Assembly: GCA_913056175.1 (NCBI GenBank)
Contig: CAJXLM010000017.1
Span: 1-53,426, forward strand
Direction of reading: 5' to 3'
DNA: 53,426 nucleotides
DNA from: an uncultured Opitutia bacterium
GTDB taxonomy: Bacteria; Verrucomicrobiota; Verrucomicrobiia; Opitutales; Puniceicoccaceae
A program made the translations under genes and the position numbers. The notes beneath the pieces are model-generated. The model was given only the letters and a program-made list of their open reading frames with translations, did no database searches and was not told where the DNA came from. Below are positions 34,059 to 41,615 of the stretch, piece after piece. Numbering within the stretch: position 1 is the first letter of the stretch; each line of letters starts with the position of its first letter.

Positions 34059-35488
34059 CACCAGTTCGTGGAGATGTACTGGGTTTCCATGAACTCGAAG
34101 ATGCCGGCGTGCCCGCCCTCGCGGCCGAGCCCGGACTGCTTGGTACCGCCAAAGGGAGCCGCCGGATCCGAGACCAACCCGCGGTTCAAGCCGACCATTC
34201 CGTAGTCGAGACGCTCGCTGATGCGGAGACCCTTGGCCATGTCCCGGGTAAAGACGTAGGCGACGAGTCCGTACTCCGTTGCGTTGGCGAGGCGGACAAC
34301 CTCTTCCTCGTCGGCAAAGGCCTGGATCGCGGCCACCGGGCCGAAGATCTCGTCGTGCATGCAGGCCGCCTCCGTGGGAACCCCCGAGAGAACCGTGGGC
34401 GGGTAGAAGAAACCCGGACCCTCCGGCGCCTCGCCCCCGCAGTGAACCCTCGCCCCGCGGGCGACCGCGTCCTTCACGAACTCGGCCACCTTGTCACGGG
34501 TGGCCGCGTTGACCAGCGGGCCGACATCCACGCCCGGCTCGAGACCGTTGCCCACTTGGAGGCCCTCCATGGCTTTGGTGAGCGCGGCGGTGAACTCTTC
34601 CTCGACCGACTCGTGCACGTAGATCCGGTTCGCGGCCGTACAGGCCTCGCCCATGTTCCGCATCTTCGCGACCATCGCGCCCTCGACCGCGGCCGGGATG
34701 TCGGCGTCCTTGCAGACGATGAAGGGAGCGTTCCCGCCCAGTTCCATGGCCGGGGTGATCACGTTGTCGGCGGCCTCCTTGAGCAGGATCCGCCCGACCT
34801 GGGTGCTCCCCGTAAAGGAGACCACCCGGGCCCGGTGGTCGTGCAGCATCTGGGAGACCGCCGGGCCGGAGCGCCGGGTCATGAGAACGTTGACCACGCC
34901 CGGCGGCACGCCGGCTTCCTCGAGGATCGGCATGAGCGCGAGCATGGTCAACGGGGTCTCCAGGGCTGGCTTGATGATGACCGGGCAGCCCGCGGCCAAG
35001 GCCGGGGCGATCTTGCGGGTGCCCATGGCGGCCGGGAAATTCCACGGGGTGACCAGCACGCCGATGCCCGCGGGCTTGTGGTGGACGAGGGTACGGGCCC
35101 CACTCGCCGGGGAGTGACCCATGTGGCCATCGATGCGGACGGCCTCCTCGGAGAACCAGCGGAAGAATTCCGTGGCGTAGGTCGCCTCTCCCATGGCGTC
35201 GGCGCTGGCCTTCCCATTCTCCAGGGTGATCAGCCGGGCGATCTCCTCGCGCTGGCCACTCATGATGTCGAAGGCCCGGCGCAGGATTTCCGCGCGTTCC
35301 CGGGGCTTGCGGGCCGCCCAGTCGGCGAAGGCCCCGTCCGCCGCGTCGAGCGCGGCGGCCACATCCTCCTCGGTGGCCGTGGCGACCTCGGCGAGGACGG
35401 ACTCGTCCGCCGGATTGTAAACCGGGGCGGTGGAGCCGTCGGAGGCGTCCCGCCACTCCCCGTTGATGTAGAGCTGGGTGTGATGCAT
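34058..35488 (-). CDS. NAD(P)-dependent aldehyde dehydrogenase, succinate-semialdehyde-dehydrogenase-like
   Basis: The 476-residue protein starts MHHTQLYINGEWRDA. It has the full ALDH set: Asn150 in TPWNFP, SFTGSTQVGR, general base Glu249 in AMELGGNAPF, catalytic Cys283 in GEACTAANRIY and EIFGPVAAI. The ending PFGGTKQSGLGREGG resembles GabD-type enzymes. It is encoded between the lipoyl protein and the E2 core, 2 bp after the former and overlapping the latter. It could oxidise malonate semialdehyde or another aldehyde from the pathway; methylmalonate-semialdehyde dehydrogenase (IolA) is not encoded here. A longer open frame upstream runs through the lipoyl gene and was rejected. Confidence 0.92.
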   Translation of the reverse strand: MHHTQLYINGEWRDASDGSTAPVYNPADESVLAEVATATEEDVAAALDAADGAFADWAARKPRERAEILRRAFDIMSGQREEIARLITLENGKASADAMGEATYATEFFRWFSEEAVRIDGHMGHSPASGARTLVHHKPAGIGVLVTPWNFPAAMGTRKIAPALAAGCPVIIKPALETPLTMLALMPILEEAGVPPGVVNVLMTRRSGPAVSQMLHDHRARVVSFTGSTQVGRILLKEAADNVITPAMELGGNAPFIVCKDADIPAAVEGAMVAKMRNMGEACTAANRIYVHESVEEEFTAALTKAMEGLQVGNGLEPGVDVGPLVNAATRDKVAEFVKDAVARGARVHCGGEAPEGPGFFYPPTVLSGVPTEAACMHDEIFGPVAAIQAFADEEEVVRLANATEYGLVAYVFTRDMAKGLRISERLDYGMVGLNRGLVSDPAAPFGGTKQSGLGREGGHAGIFEFMETQYISTNW

Positions 35489-35490
35489 GA

Positions 35491-36564
35491 TCAGAGAAGT
35501 TGGTAGAGGGGGTTGCGAAGGCGGCGGGCCACCCCGTCGAGAATCGCGGCGGCCCCGGCAGTGTTTAAAATACCCGAACGCGCTTGGAGGACAAGGGAAA
35601 GCACCTCCCCTTCCGCCGGCAAAAGCCAGAGGTCCGCCCCGCCCTCCGGCGGGCCCTCCACCTCGCGCAGGCTTGATCCCGTGGCGTCGATCACCCGGAG
35701 ATCGGGCGTCCCCTCGGCGATCGGTTCCGCGGCTCCCAAACGGGAACGGTCGGGGTCCGCGAAAAGTCGAGGTTCCCCATGAAGACCGACCACCTCGACC
35801 CGGAGGGCCCCGGTCGTGTCCGGACCCTCCCGGCGCCACGCACCCCCCACCAACGAAGCGAGGGCGGCCCGGCGAGCGGACAGACCGCCGAGACGGGCGC
35901 AGAGCTCCTGCCAGCCCCCGGCTTCCGTCACTGCGCGCAGGGAGAGCCGAGTGGGGCCGGTCGCCGGCGCGGGCGCGGTCGAGTGCTCGGCGAGGGCCGC
36001 TTCCACATCGCGGGCGTGCAGCGGTTCCCGGCCCACGGCGGCGCGAATCCCGGCAAGGTCGAGCCCGTGCGCGGCGGCGATCGCCTTGGCCTTCGGGGAG
36101 GCGAGGACGCGGCCGGGGAACGACGCGGGCGGCGTGGAGGGAGGGGCCGCGGGAGGGGACGCGGGTTCGGGCGGCAGGATCTCGCGGGGCTCGGTGGCGG
36201 GTGCGGCCTCCGCAGCCGGGGCCGGGATGGGCTCGGAGCCGGAGTCGGAGGAAGCGTCCTCCCCGCCGGGCGCGGCGCCGGCCGTGCCCTCCCCCGCCCC
36301 CGCGGCCGCGGCGGCGGCTTCCTCGGCGGTCGCCACCACTTCCGCGACCACCTCCCCGACCGGGACTTCCGCGCCCGCCTCGAAGAGGAGACGGGCGATG
36401 TAGCCATCCTCGCGGGCCTCGATCTCCTGCACCGACTTGTCGGTCTCCACCTCCATGACCACATCCCCGGGGGCGACCCGGTCGCCGGCCTCGACCCGCC
36501 ACGCGGCGATCACTCCACTGTCCTGGGCCATGCCCAGGGCGGGCATGAATAGATCCTTAGGCAC
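35491..36564 (-). CDS. Lipoyl-domain protein with subunit-binding domain and degenerate E2-like core
   Basis: Start is GTG at 36564 (MPKDLFMPALGMAQ), overlapping the E1-beta stop by 8 bp. Residues 1-80 form a lipoyl domain with Lys43 in METDKSVQEIE-type context. Residues 82-150 are an Ala/Pro/Glu-rich swinging linker. About 155-193 resembles a peripheral subunit-binding domain (SPKAKAIAAAHGLDLAGIR). Residues 205-357 have no DHRxxDG; the C-terminus (LSLVLQARSGILNTAGAAA) looks like a decayed E2 end. This recalls the E3-binding protein (protein X) of mitochondrial complexes. The acyltransferase is a separate gene (33297). No E3 gene is adjacent. Confidence 0.85.
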   Translation of the reverse strand: MPKDLFMPALGMAQDSGVIAAWRVEAGDRVAPGDVVMEVETDKSVQEIEAREDGYIARLLFEAGAEVPVGEVVAEVVATAEEAAAAAAGAGEGTAGAAPGGEDASSDSGSEPIPAPAAEAAPATEPREILPPEPASPPAAPPSTPPASFPGRVLASPKAKAIAAAHGLDLAGIRAAVGREPLHARDVEAALAEHSTAPAPATGPTRLSLRAVTEAGGWQELCARLGGLSARRAALASLVGGAWRREGPDTTGALRVEVVGLHGEPRLFADPDRSRLGAAEPIAEGTPDLRVIDATGSSLREVEGPPEGGADLWLLPAEGEVLSLVLQARSGILNTAGAAAILDGVARRLRNPLYQLL

Positions 36565-37555
36565 GCGCCACCTCCCCCCGGATCAGCTGGAGCGCGCGCT
36601 CGACGGTGCGGGCCACGTCCGGCACCGTCTGGTCCTCGAGGGCCGGCGAGAAGGGCACCGGCACATCCCATGCCCCGAAACGGGTGACCGGGGCGTCGAG
36701 GTGGTAAAAGGCCTTGTCGGCGATCCGGCTGGCGATCTCCGCGGTGGCCCCGTAGCTCTGGTGGCCCTCGTCGAGCACGATCACCCGACCGGTCTTCCGG
36801 ACCGACGCGAGAATGGTGTCCTCGTCGAGGGGTACCAGCGTGCGCACATCGATGACGTCGGCACTGTAGCCCTCCGCGCGGAGACCCTCGGCGGCTTCCT
36901 CGGCGACCTGGACCATGGAGCTGGTGGCCACCAGCGAGAGGTCCTCCCCTTCCTGGAGCCGGTTGGCCTGGCCAAAGGGGATCAACTCCTCTTCCTCCGG
37001 CTCGGGGACGGGACCCTTTGCCTGGTACATCAGCTTGTCCTCGAAGATCACCACCGGGTTGTCGTCGCGCACGGCGCTCTTGAGGAGACCCTTTGCCTCG
37101 CGGGGAGAGGAGGGCAGGGCCACCTTCAGGCCCGGGATGTGGGCGACGAGAGCCTGCAGGCTCTGGGAGTGCTGGGCGGCGGAGCGGCGGGTGGCCCCGA
37201 GATTGGTCCGCAGGACCATGGGCACCTTGAGCTTCCCCCCGCTCATGTAGCTCTGCTTGGCGGCTTGGTTGCAGAGTTGGTCCATGACCAGGAAGAGGAA
37301 GTCCCCGAACATCAGGTCGACGATCGGGCGGGTGCCGGTGAGGGCGGCCCCGACCGCCATGCCGACAAAGCCCGGCTCCGAGATCGGGGTGTCGATGATC
37401 CGCTCCGGGCCGAACTCCTCCACCAACCCGGAGAGCACCTTGAAGGGCGTGCCGGCCTCGGCGACATCCTCGCCCCAGAGGAAAACGGTGGGATCGCGCC
37501 GCAGTTCCTCGGCGATGGCTTCGTTGACGGCCTGGGAAAATGTGATGGTGCGCAT
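36557..37555 (-). CDS. ThDP-dependent dehydrogenase E1 beta subunit
   Basis: This 332-residue transketolase-like subunit starts MRTITFSQAVNEAIAEELRR and has VFLWGEDVAEAGTPFKV, DTPISEPGFVGMAVGAALTG, RPIVDLMFGDFLF, GLKVALPSSPREAKGLLK and VIDVRTLVPLDEDTI, all standard for E1-beta of pyruvate, acetoin or branched-chain dehydrogenases. It would pair with E1-alpha (10 bp upstream) to form the alpha2beta2 decarboxylase. Substrate class (acetoin, pyruvate, branched chain) cannot be fixed. An in-frame extension to 37633 overlaps E1-alpha and adds a Pro-rich segment, so ATG 37555 was chosen. Confidence 0.92.
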   Translation of the reverse strand: MRTITFSQAVNEAIAEELRRDPTVFLWGEDVAEAGTPFKVLSGLVEEFGPERIIDTPISEPGFVGMAVGAALTGTRPIVDLMFGDFLFLVMDQLCNQAAKQSYMSGGKLKVPMVLRTNLGATRRSAAQHSQSLQALVAHIPGLKVALPSSPREAKGLLKSAVRDDNPVVIFEDKLMYQAKGPVPEPEEEELIPFGQANRLQEGEDLSLVATSSMVQVAEEAAEGLRAEGYSADVIDVRTLVPLDEDTILASVRKTGRVIVLDEGHQSYGATAEIASRIADKAFYHLDAPVTRFGAWDVPVPFSPALEDQTVPDVARTVERALQLIRGEVARA

Positions 37556-37565
37556 GGTTCTCGGG

Positions 37566-38606
37566 TCAGGAGGCGTAGACGTGATCGCGGGCGGCCTCGG
37601 CCGGTGGGTAGGGGGCCTCGAGGGCGTACTCAACCGCCTCTTCCGCCTCCCGGCTGATGGCCTCGCCGATGGCGGTGAGCTCCTCCGCGGTGGCGATGCC
37701 CCTCTCGAGGAGGACCTCGCCGAAGAGCGGGATCGGGTCGCGCTCCGCCTTCCAGTGTTCCTCCTCCTCCTTGGTCCGGTAGTAGGAGCGGTTGATGTCG
37801 CCGACGTGGTGGCCGAAGTAGCGGTAGGTCTTCAGGGCGAGGAAGGTGGCCCCCTCCCCGGCCCGCGCCCGGGCCACGGCCCGGTCGGCCGCGGCCATCA
37901 CCGCGAGCAGGTCCTGCCCATCGACTTCCTCCGCCTCGATCCCGAAGGCGCGGGCGCGCTCGAGCATGTTCCCGGCGAGCATCTCGTCGATGTGGGTGTA
38001 CTCCCCGTACTGGTTGTTCTCGCAAGCGTAGATGACCGGCAGTTTCCAGAGGGCGGCCATGTTCATGACCTCGTAGAGAATGCCCTGGCCGAGGGCCCCG
38101 TCCCCGAGGAAACAGACGGCCACGCCGCCGGTGCCGAGATACTTGGCGGAGAAGGCCGCCCCCGTGGCGATCCCGGTGCTGCCCCCGACGATCGCATTGG
38201 CCCCGAGGTTGCCGTTCTCCTGGTCGGCGATGTGCATGGAACCGCCCTTCCCGTGACAGTAGCCCTCCTCCTTGCCGAGGAGCTCGCAGAACATCGGGCG
38301 GAAGGTGGCCCCCCGGGCCACGCAATGGCCGTGACCGCGGTGGGTGCTGGTGATCTTGTCCCGCTCATCGAGAGCCTCGCACACGCCGACCGCGGAGGCC
38401 TCCTGGCCGCTGCTCATGTGGGTGAGCCCGGGCATCTTGGCCTGCAGGTAGAGCTCGTTGGCATTGTCCTCGAAGGCGCGGATCCGCACCATCTGGCGGT
38501 AGGCCTCGAGCAGTTGCTCGGGGGTGCGCCCGGCGGAGTCCACCGTTTTCCTGGCTGCCTTGCGGGCCGTCTTCGTGGTCTTGCGAGTGGTTTTCCTGGC
38601 TGTCAT
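37566..38606 (-). CDS. ThDP-dependent dehydrogenase E1 alpha subunit with a Lys/Arg/Thr-rich tail
   Basis: The 346-residue subunit has the ThDP motif GDG (168-170) to ENN (196-198), RGHGH (90-94) and GGSMHIAD, all standard for E1-alpha of the AcoA/PdhA type. The first 21 residues contain nine Lys/Arg and seven Thr in a repeating pattern (TARKTTRKTTKTARKAARKT), unlike ordinary E1-alpha. A terminator-like hairpin with an 8-U tract ends 8 nt before the ATG. It starts the E1-alpha, E1-beta, lipoyl, ALDH, E2 gene run. With the split E2 this forms a 2-oxoacid- or acetoin-dehydrogenase-like complex. Confidence 0.92.
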   Translation of the reverse strand: MTARKTTRKTTKTARKAARKTVDSAGRTPEQLLEAYRQMVRIRAFEDNANELYLQAKMPGLTHMSSGQEASAVGVCEALDERDKITSTHRGHGHCVARGATFRPMFCELLGKEEGYCHGKGGSMHIADQENGNLGANAIVGGSTGIATGAAFSAKYLGTGGVAVCFLGDGALGQGILYEVMNMAALWKLPVIYACENNQYGEYTHIDEMLAGNMLERARAFGIEAEEVDGQDLLAVMAAADRAVARARAGEGATFLALKTYRYFGHHVGDINRSYYRTKEEEEHWKAERDPIPLFGEVLLERGIATAEELTAIGEAISREAEEAVEYALEAPYPPAEAARDHVYAS

Positions 38607-38614
38607 GGAGAATC

Positions 38615-38696
38615 AAAAAAAAGGTGGCACAGCGGCAGGCGGGCCTTCAGCGTCGGCAACCCCTCACCTCGCCGCGATCCTCGCCCGCGCTGTGCC
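38615..38696 (-). terminator. Intrinsic terminator/attenuator between the M24 gene and E1-alpha
   Basis: Read on the minus strand, GGCACAGCG (38696-38688) pairs with CGCTGTGCC (38634-38626) around a 53-nt loop that can form a further GCGGGC/GCCCGC stem. ACC follows, then eight T (38622-38615). The E1-alpha ATG is only 8 nt further on. So E1-alpha transcripts must pass through this structure or begin inside it. Confidence 0.75.
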
Positions 38697-38711
38697 AAAA
38701 GGTTTCCGGGC

Positions 38712-40007
38712 TCAGTAGGCGTTCGCGACGAACAGTTCCTCGGCCGGGAAGAGCGTGATCACCCGGCAGCCGTCCGCGGTCACCACGACCTCCTCCTCGA
38801 TGCGGGCGGCACCGTTCCCGTCGGCCGCGGCGCAGTAGGTCTCCAGCGCGAAGACCATCCCCTCCTTGATCTCGGAGGGACTCTCCATGGAGGTGAGCCG
38901 GCTGATGATCGGGCGCTCGTGGAGGGCGACCCCGAGACCGTGCCCGAACTGGAGCCCGAAGGCGGCCATCTCGCTGGGGAAGCCGATCTCCTCGGCGGTC
39001 GGCCAGACGGAGGCAATCCGGTCGGTGGTCATGCCCGGACGGACCAGCTCGATGGCCTGGTCCAGCCACTCCCGTGCCTTCTTGTAGGCATCCGCCTGGC
39101 TCTGGCTGTACCGGCCCACGTTGAGGGTGCGGTAGTAACAGGTGCGGTAGCCCATGAAGGACTGGATGATGTCGAAGAAGGCCTGGTCGCCCGGGCGGAG
39201 CATCCGGTCGGTGAAGTTGTGCGGGTGCGGACTGCAGCGCTCCGCGGAGACCGCGTTGATCGCCTCCACGTCGTCGGAGCCGTGTTCGTAGAGGAACTTG
39301 TTGACCATGCCGACGAGGTCGTTCTCGCGGATGCCCGGCTTGAGATGGTCCGCGATGAGCTGGTACGCCCCGTCGACCATGGCAGCCGCCTTGTTCAGGA
39401 GCATGATCTCATCGATGTTCTTGATCTCGCGGGCGGCCAGCATGACCTGCTGCCCGTCGCGAACCTCGAGGCCTTCGGCCTCGAGCGCCCGCAGCATGGG
39501 CGGCTCGATGAAGTCGACCCCGACCGGCATGTCCGCCAGTCCGTGCTCGCGGAGCAGGCCGGCGATCTCCTTGGCGAACTGGGCGAAGAGGCCCGCCTCT
39601 TCCGGCACGGAGCCGCGCAGGCCGAGCATGCCCGCCCGCCAGTGGTCCTGGGGCAGCCACGGGCTGTAGATCCGGTGGTGGGCCGCCGCCGAGCCGAAGT
39701 CCCAATGGTAGGGGTCCTCCTCGCCGGCCACCAGGCAGAAACGACAGATCTTGTCCCGCGACCACTCCCCGATCACCGAGCCGGTGATGTACCGGATGTT
39801 GTTGTTGTCGAAGCAGAGGAGCGATCCGAGGTCGGAAGCCCGCAGGGACTGACGGGTCCGGCCAAGACGGTAGTCGCGCAAGCGGTCGAACTGGATCCGG
39901 TTCTCGAAGTCGACCGACATGTTGCCGGGACTCGCGATCGGGCCGGACCAATTCCAGTGCGGATCCGTAATGCTATCGTTTGCAGGGTGGGAGGATGAAG
40001 TGTCCAT
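38712..40007 (-). CDS. M24-fold (creatinase/Xaa-Pro peptidase/DddP-like) protein lacking two metal ligands
   Basis: The 431-residue protein has an N-terminal creatinase-like domain (FDRLRDYRLGRTRQSL, LLCFDNNNIRYITGSV) and a C-terminal pita-bread domain. Of the five canonical metal ligands, His356 (FGHGLG), Glu389 (ALETY) and the Glu near 404-406 (IEEEV) are present, but the two Asp positions are Ile281 and Tyr291 (within FDIIQSFMGYRTCYYRT). It is thus probably not a metallopeptidase; creatinase is a metal-free member. Start may be ATG 40007, or ATG 39920 (MSVDFENRIQF), because an operator-like site lies at 39971-39984. Confidence 0.8.
   Translation of the reverse strand: MDTSSSHPANDSITDPHWNWSGPIASPGNMSVDFENRIQFDRLRDYRLGRTRQSLRASDLGSLLCFDNNNIRYITGSVIGEWSRDKICRFCLVAGEEDPYHWDFGSAAAHHRIYSPWLPQDHWRAGMLGLRGSVPEEAGLFAQFAKEIAGLLREHGLADMPVGVDFIEPPMLRALEAEGLEVRDGQQVMLAAREIKNIDEIMLLNKAAAMVDGAYQLIADHLKPGIRENDLVGMVNKFLYEHGSDDVEAINAVSAERCSPHPHNFTDRMLRPGDQAFFDIIQSFMGYRTCYYRTLNVGRYSQSQADAYKKAREWLDQAIELVRPGMTTDRIASVWPTAEEIGFPSEMAAFGLQFGHGLGVALHERPIISRLTSMESPSEIKEGMVFALETYCAAADGNGAARIEEEVVVTADGCRVITLFPAEELFVANAY
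39971..39984. promoter_or_regulatory. LacI-type operator-like site (12 of 14) at the M24 gene 5' end
   Basis: TGCTATCGTTTGCA differs from the consensus at positions 4 and 9 and keeps the central CG. If translation starts at 39920 it lies 51 bp upstream of the gene; if at 40007 it lies inside codons 9-13. Weaker than the sites at 5503 or 46421. Confidence 0.4.
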
Positions 40008-40055
40008 GAGAGTCGATGCGGGAGGGTTGTGGCGGGCGGAGTCGCGGGCGGAGGG

Positions 40056-40865
40056 TCACTTCGTGACCCAGCCGCCGTCGATGGAGATCATCTGGCCAGT
40101 CATGTAGTCGCTGTCGTCACTGGCGAGGAAGGCGGCGGTGCCGACGACGTCCTTCGGATAGGACAGGCGCTTGATGATGAGATTGTTCTCGACGATGTCG
40201 TCGTAGGCCTGGCCCTCACGCTCCTTGAAGCCGATGTCGACGAGGTCCTTGTCGAGCTGTTCCCAGAGGGGGGTCACCACGACGCCGGGAGCGTAGGCGT
40301 TCACGGTGATGTTATGCTCGGCGAGGCCGAGGGCGCCGCACTCGGTCAGGGCGAGGCAGCCGTACTTGGAGGTGCAGTAGACGGTGACATCGACGAGCGG
40401 CTTGCGCGAGGCGATGGAGCCCACGTTGATCAGCTTGTAGGGGTGATCCTCCATGGGGCCTTGCTCGATCATGCGCCGGGCGGTCTCCTGCATGCCCAGC
40501 CACATCGCCTTGGTGTTCACGTTCATGATGAAGTCCCAGTTTTCTTCATCGATATCCATGAAGAAGCGAGGCTTGTTCACGCCGGCGTTGAAGAGTGCGA
40601 CGTTGATGCTACCAAAAGCCTCGGCGGTCGCGGCGACCGCGGCTGCATTGTCCTCGCGCTTGGTCACGTCGAGCTTCACAGCCACCGCCCTGCCGTTGCC
40701 TTTCCCATTGATGTGGTCGGCAACCTTCTGGGCCCCTTCCTCGTTGAGGTCCCCGAGGCAGACGTTGGCGCCCAGTTCGGCGAAGTGGACGGCGTTGGCG
40801 GCACCCATGCCCTGGGCGGCTCCGGTGATGAGGATGTTCTTTCCCTTCAGGCGATCGGGGTCCAT
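40056..40865 (-). CDS. Short-chain dehydrogenase/reductase (acetoin reductase/polyol dehydrogenase-like)
   Basis: This 269-residue classical SDR has TGAAQGMGAANAVHFAE (NAD-binding), FNAGVNKPR, NVGSIASRKP with the catalytic Ser, VYCTSKYGCLALT (YxxxK), YAPGVVVTPLWEQLDKD and DYMTGQMISIDGGW. The PLWEQLDK segment is seen in acetoin/sorbitol dehydrogenases. A Shine-Dalgarno (AAAGGAAC) precedes the ATG, unlike most genes in the plus-strand importers. It lies between thuA-like and M24 genes in the leftward operon of importer E. Confidence 0.9.
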   Translation of the reverse strand: MDPDRLKGKNILITGAAQGMGAANAVHFAELGANVCLGDLNEEGAQKVADHINGKGNGRAVAVKLDVTKREDNAAAVAATAEAFGSINVALFNAGVNKPRFFMDIDEENWDFIMNVNTKAMWLGMQETARRMIEQGPMEDHPYKLINVGSIASRKPLVDVTVYCTSKYGCLALTECGALGLAEHNITVNAYAPGVVVTPLWEQLDKDLVDIGFKEREGQAYDDIVENNLIIKRLSYPKDVVGTAAFLASDDSDYMTGQMISIDGGWVTK

Positions 40866-40895
40866 GCGTAGTTCCTTTCTTGGTATGAGGTAGGG

Positions 40896-41615
40896 TTAGC
40901 GGTTGCTGTTCTTGCGACCGGAGGCCGCCCAAAGGATGCCGCGCCGGGTCATTTCCCGGACGGTGGGATGCTCGAGGTCTTCCACGCGGTGGCCGATCGA
41001 GTGGTAGAAAATCCGGCCCTGGTCCCAGCGCCGCTTCCAGGCGATGGGGATTTCCGCGCCCTCGATCCACCAGAGGTGTTCCCCGCTGAAGACGGTGGTG
41101 GCGAGGACCTCGTTGGTCGGATCGGTCAGCATGTAGTACTGCTCGGAGTGGAGCCGGAAGCTGGAGAGGCCCTCCATGATTGGGTCGTTCGGCTTCTTCA
41201 CGAGAACTTCGTAGTCCACGAAGTCCTCCGAGGGCACGGGATTGTCCGGCCAGCCCGGCGGGTGCGCCACGAACTGGCCACCGATGAGGAAGTGGTAGGT
41301 GGGGTGGTCGCGGAAGGCGTCCCCCATGTGTCCGTGCCAGCCGGCGAGGCCGACTCCCTCGGAGACCACCTGGATGAGGCCGTTCTCCTCCTCGCGGTTG
41401 ATGTTGCCGAACTCCGGCTGGTGGCTGGAGCGGGCGCTCGACCAGATGGGGAGGATGACATCGTAGCCGCGCATCCGGTCGACCTCGGCGAGCGGGGCCA
41501 GCGTGTCGAAGACATCGACGGTGACCCCCTCGGGCTCGAGGAGACCTTGGGTCCATTGGACGAAGCGGGCGGGGTCGTGGCCCTCCCAGCCCCCGGCAAA
41601 GACAGCAGCATTCAT
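40896..41615 (-). CDS. ThuA-like domain protein
   Basis: The 239-residue protein from ATG 41615 (MNAAVFAGGWEGHDPARFV) is a ThuA/glutamine-amidotransferase-fold protein. GVGLAGWHGHMGDAF and FIGGQFVAHPPG-like segments (HFLIGGQFVAHP) are usual for the family. It also has EQYYMLTDPTNEVLATTVF and a closing GRIFYHSIGHRVEDLEHP. ThuA proteins take part in trehalose/disaccharide or 3-keto-sugar catabolism. Its start overlaps the stop of the ATPase gene by 4 bp (ATGA). A longer frame starting inside the ATPase gene was rejected. Confidence 0.87.
   Translation of the reverse strand: MNAAVFAGGWEGHDPARFVQWTQGLLEPEGVTVDVFDTLAPLAEVDRMRGYDVILPIWSSARSSHQPEFGNINREEENGLIQVVSEGVGLAGWHGHMGDAFRDHPTYHFLIGGQFVAHPPGWPDNPVPSEDFVDYEVLVKKPNDPIMEGLSSFRLHSEQYYMLTDPTNEVLATTVFSGEHLWWIEGAEIPIAWKRRWDQGRIFYHSIGHRVEDLEHPTVREMTRRGILWAASGRKNSNR

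Noticed and set aside
35488-36502. An 814-codon fusion of the aldehyde dehydrogenase with upstream sequence
   Set aside because: The upstream part is out of frame with the lipoyl protein and is Arg/Gly-rich shadow sequence. The ATG at 35488 starts a complete ALDH.
38607-38711. TPP riboswitch in the E1-alpha leader
   Set aside because: The CUGAGA and ACCUGAUCUGG-type conserved elements are absent. Only the terminator-like structure remains.
38712-40007. Calling the M24 protein a DMSP lyase (DddP)
   Set aside because: Overall resemblance is real, but two metal ligands essential in DddP are Ile281 and Tyr291, so lyase activity cannot be assumed.
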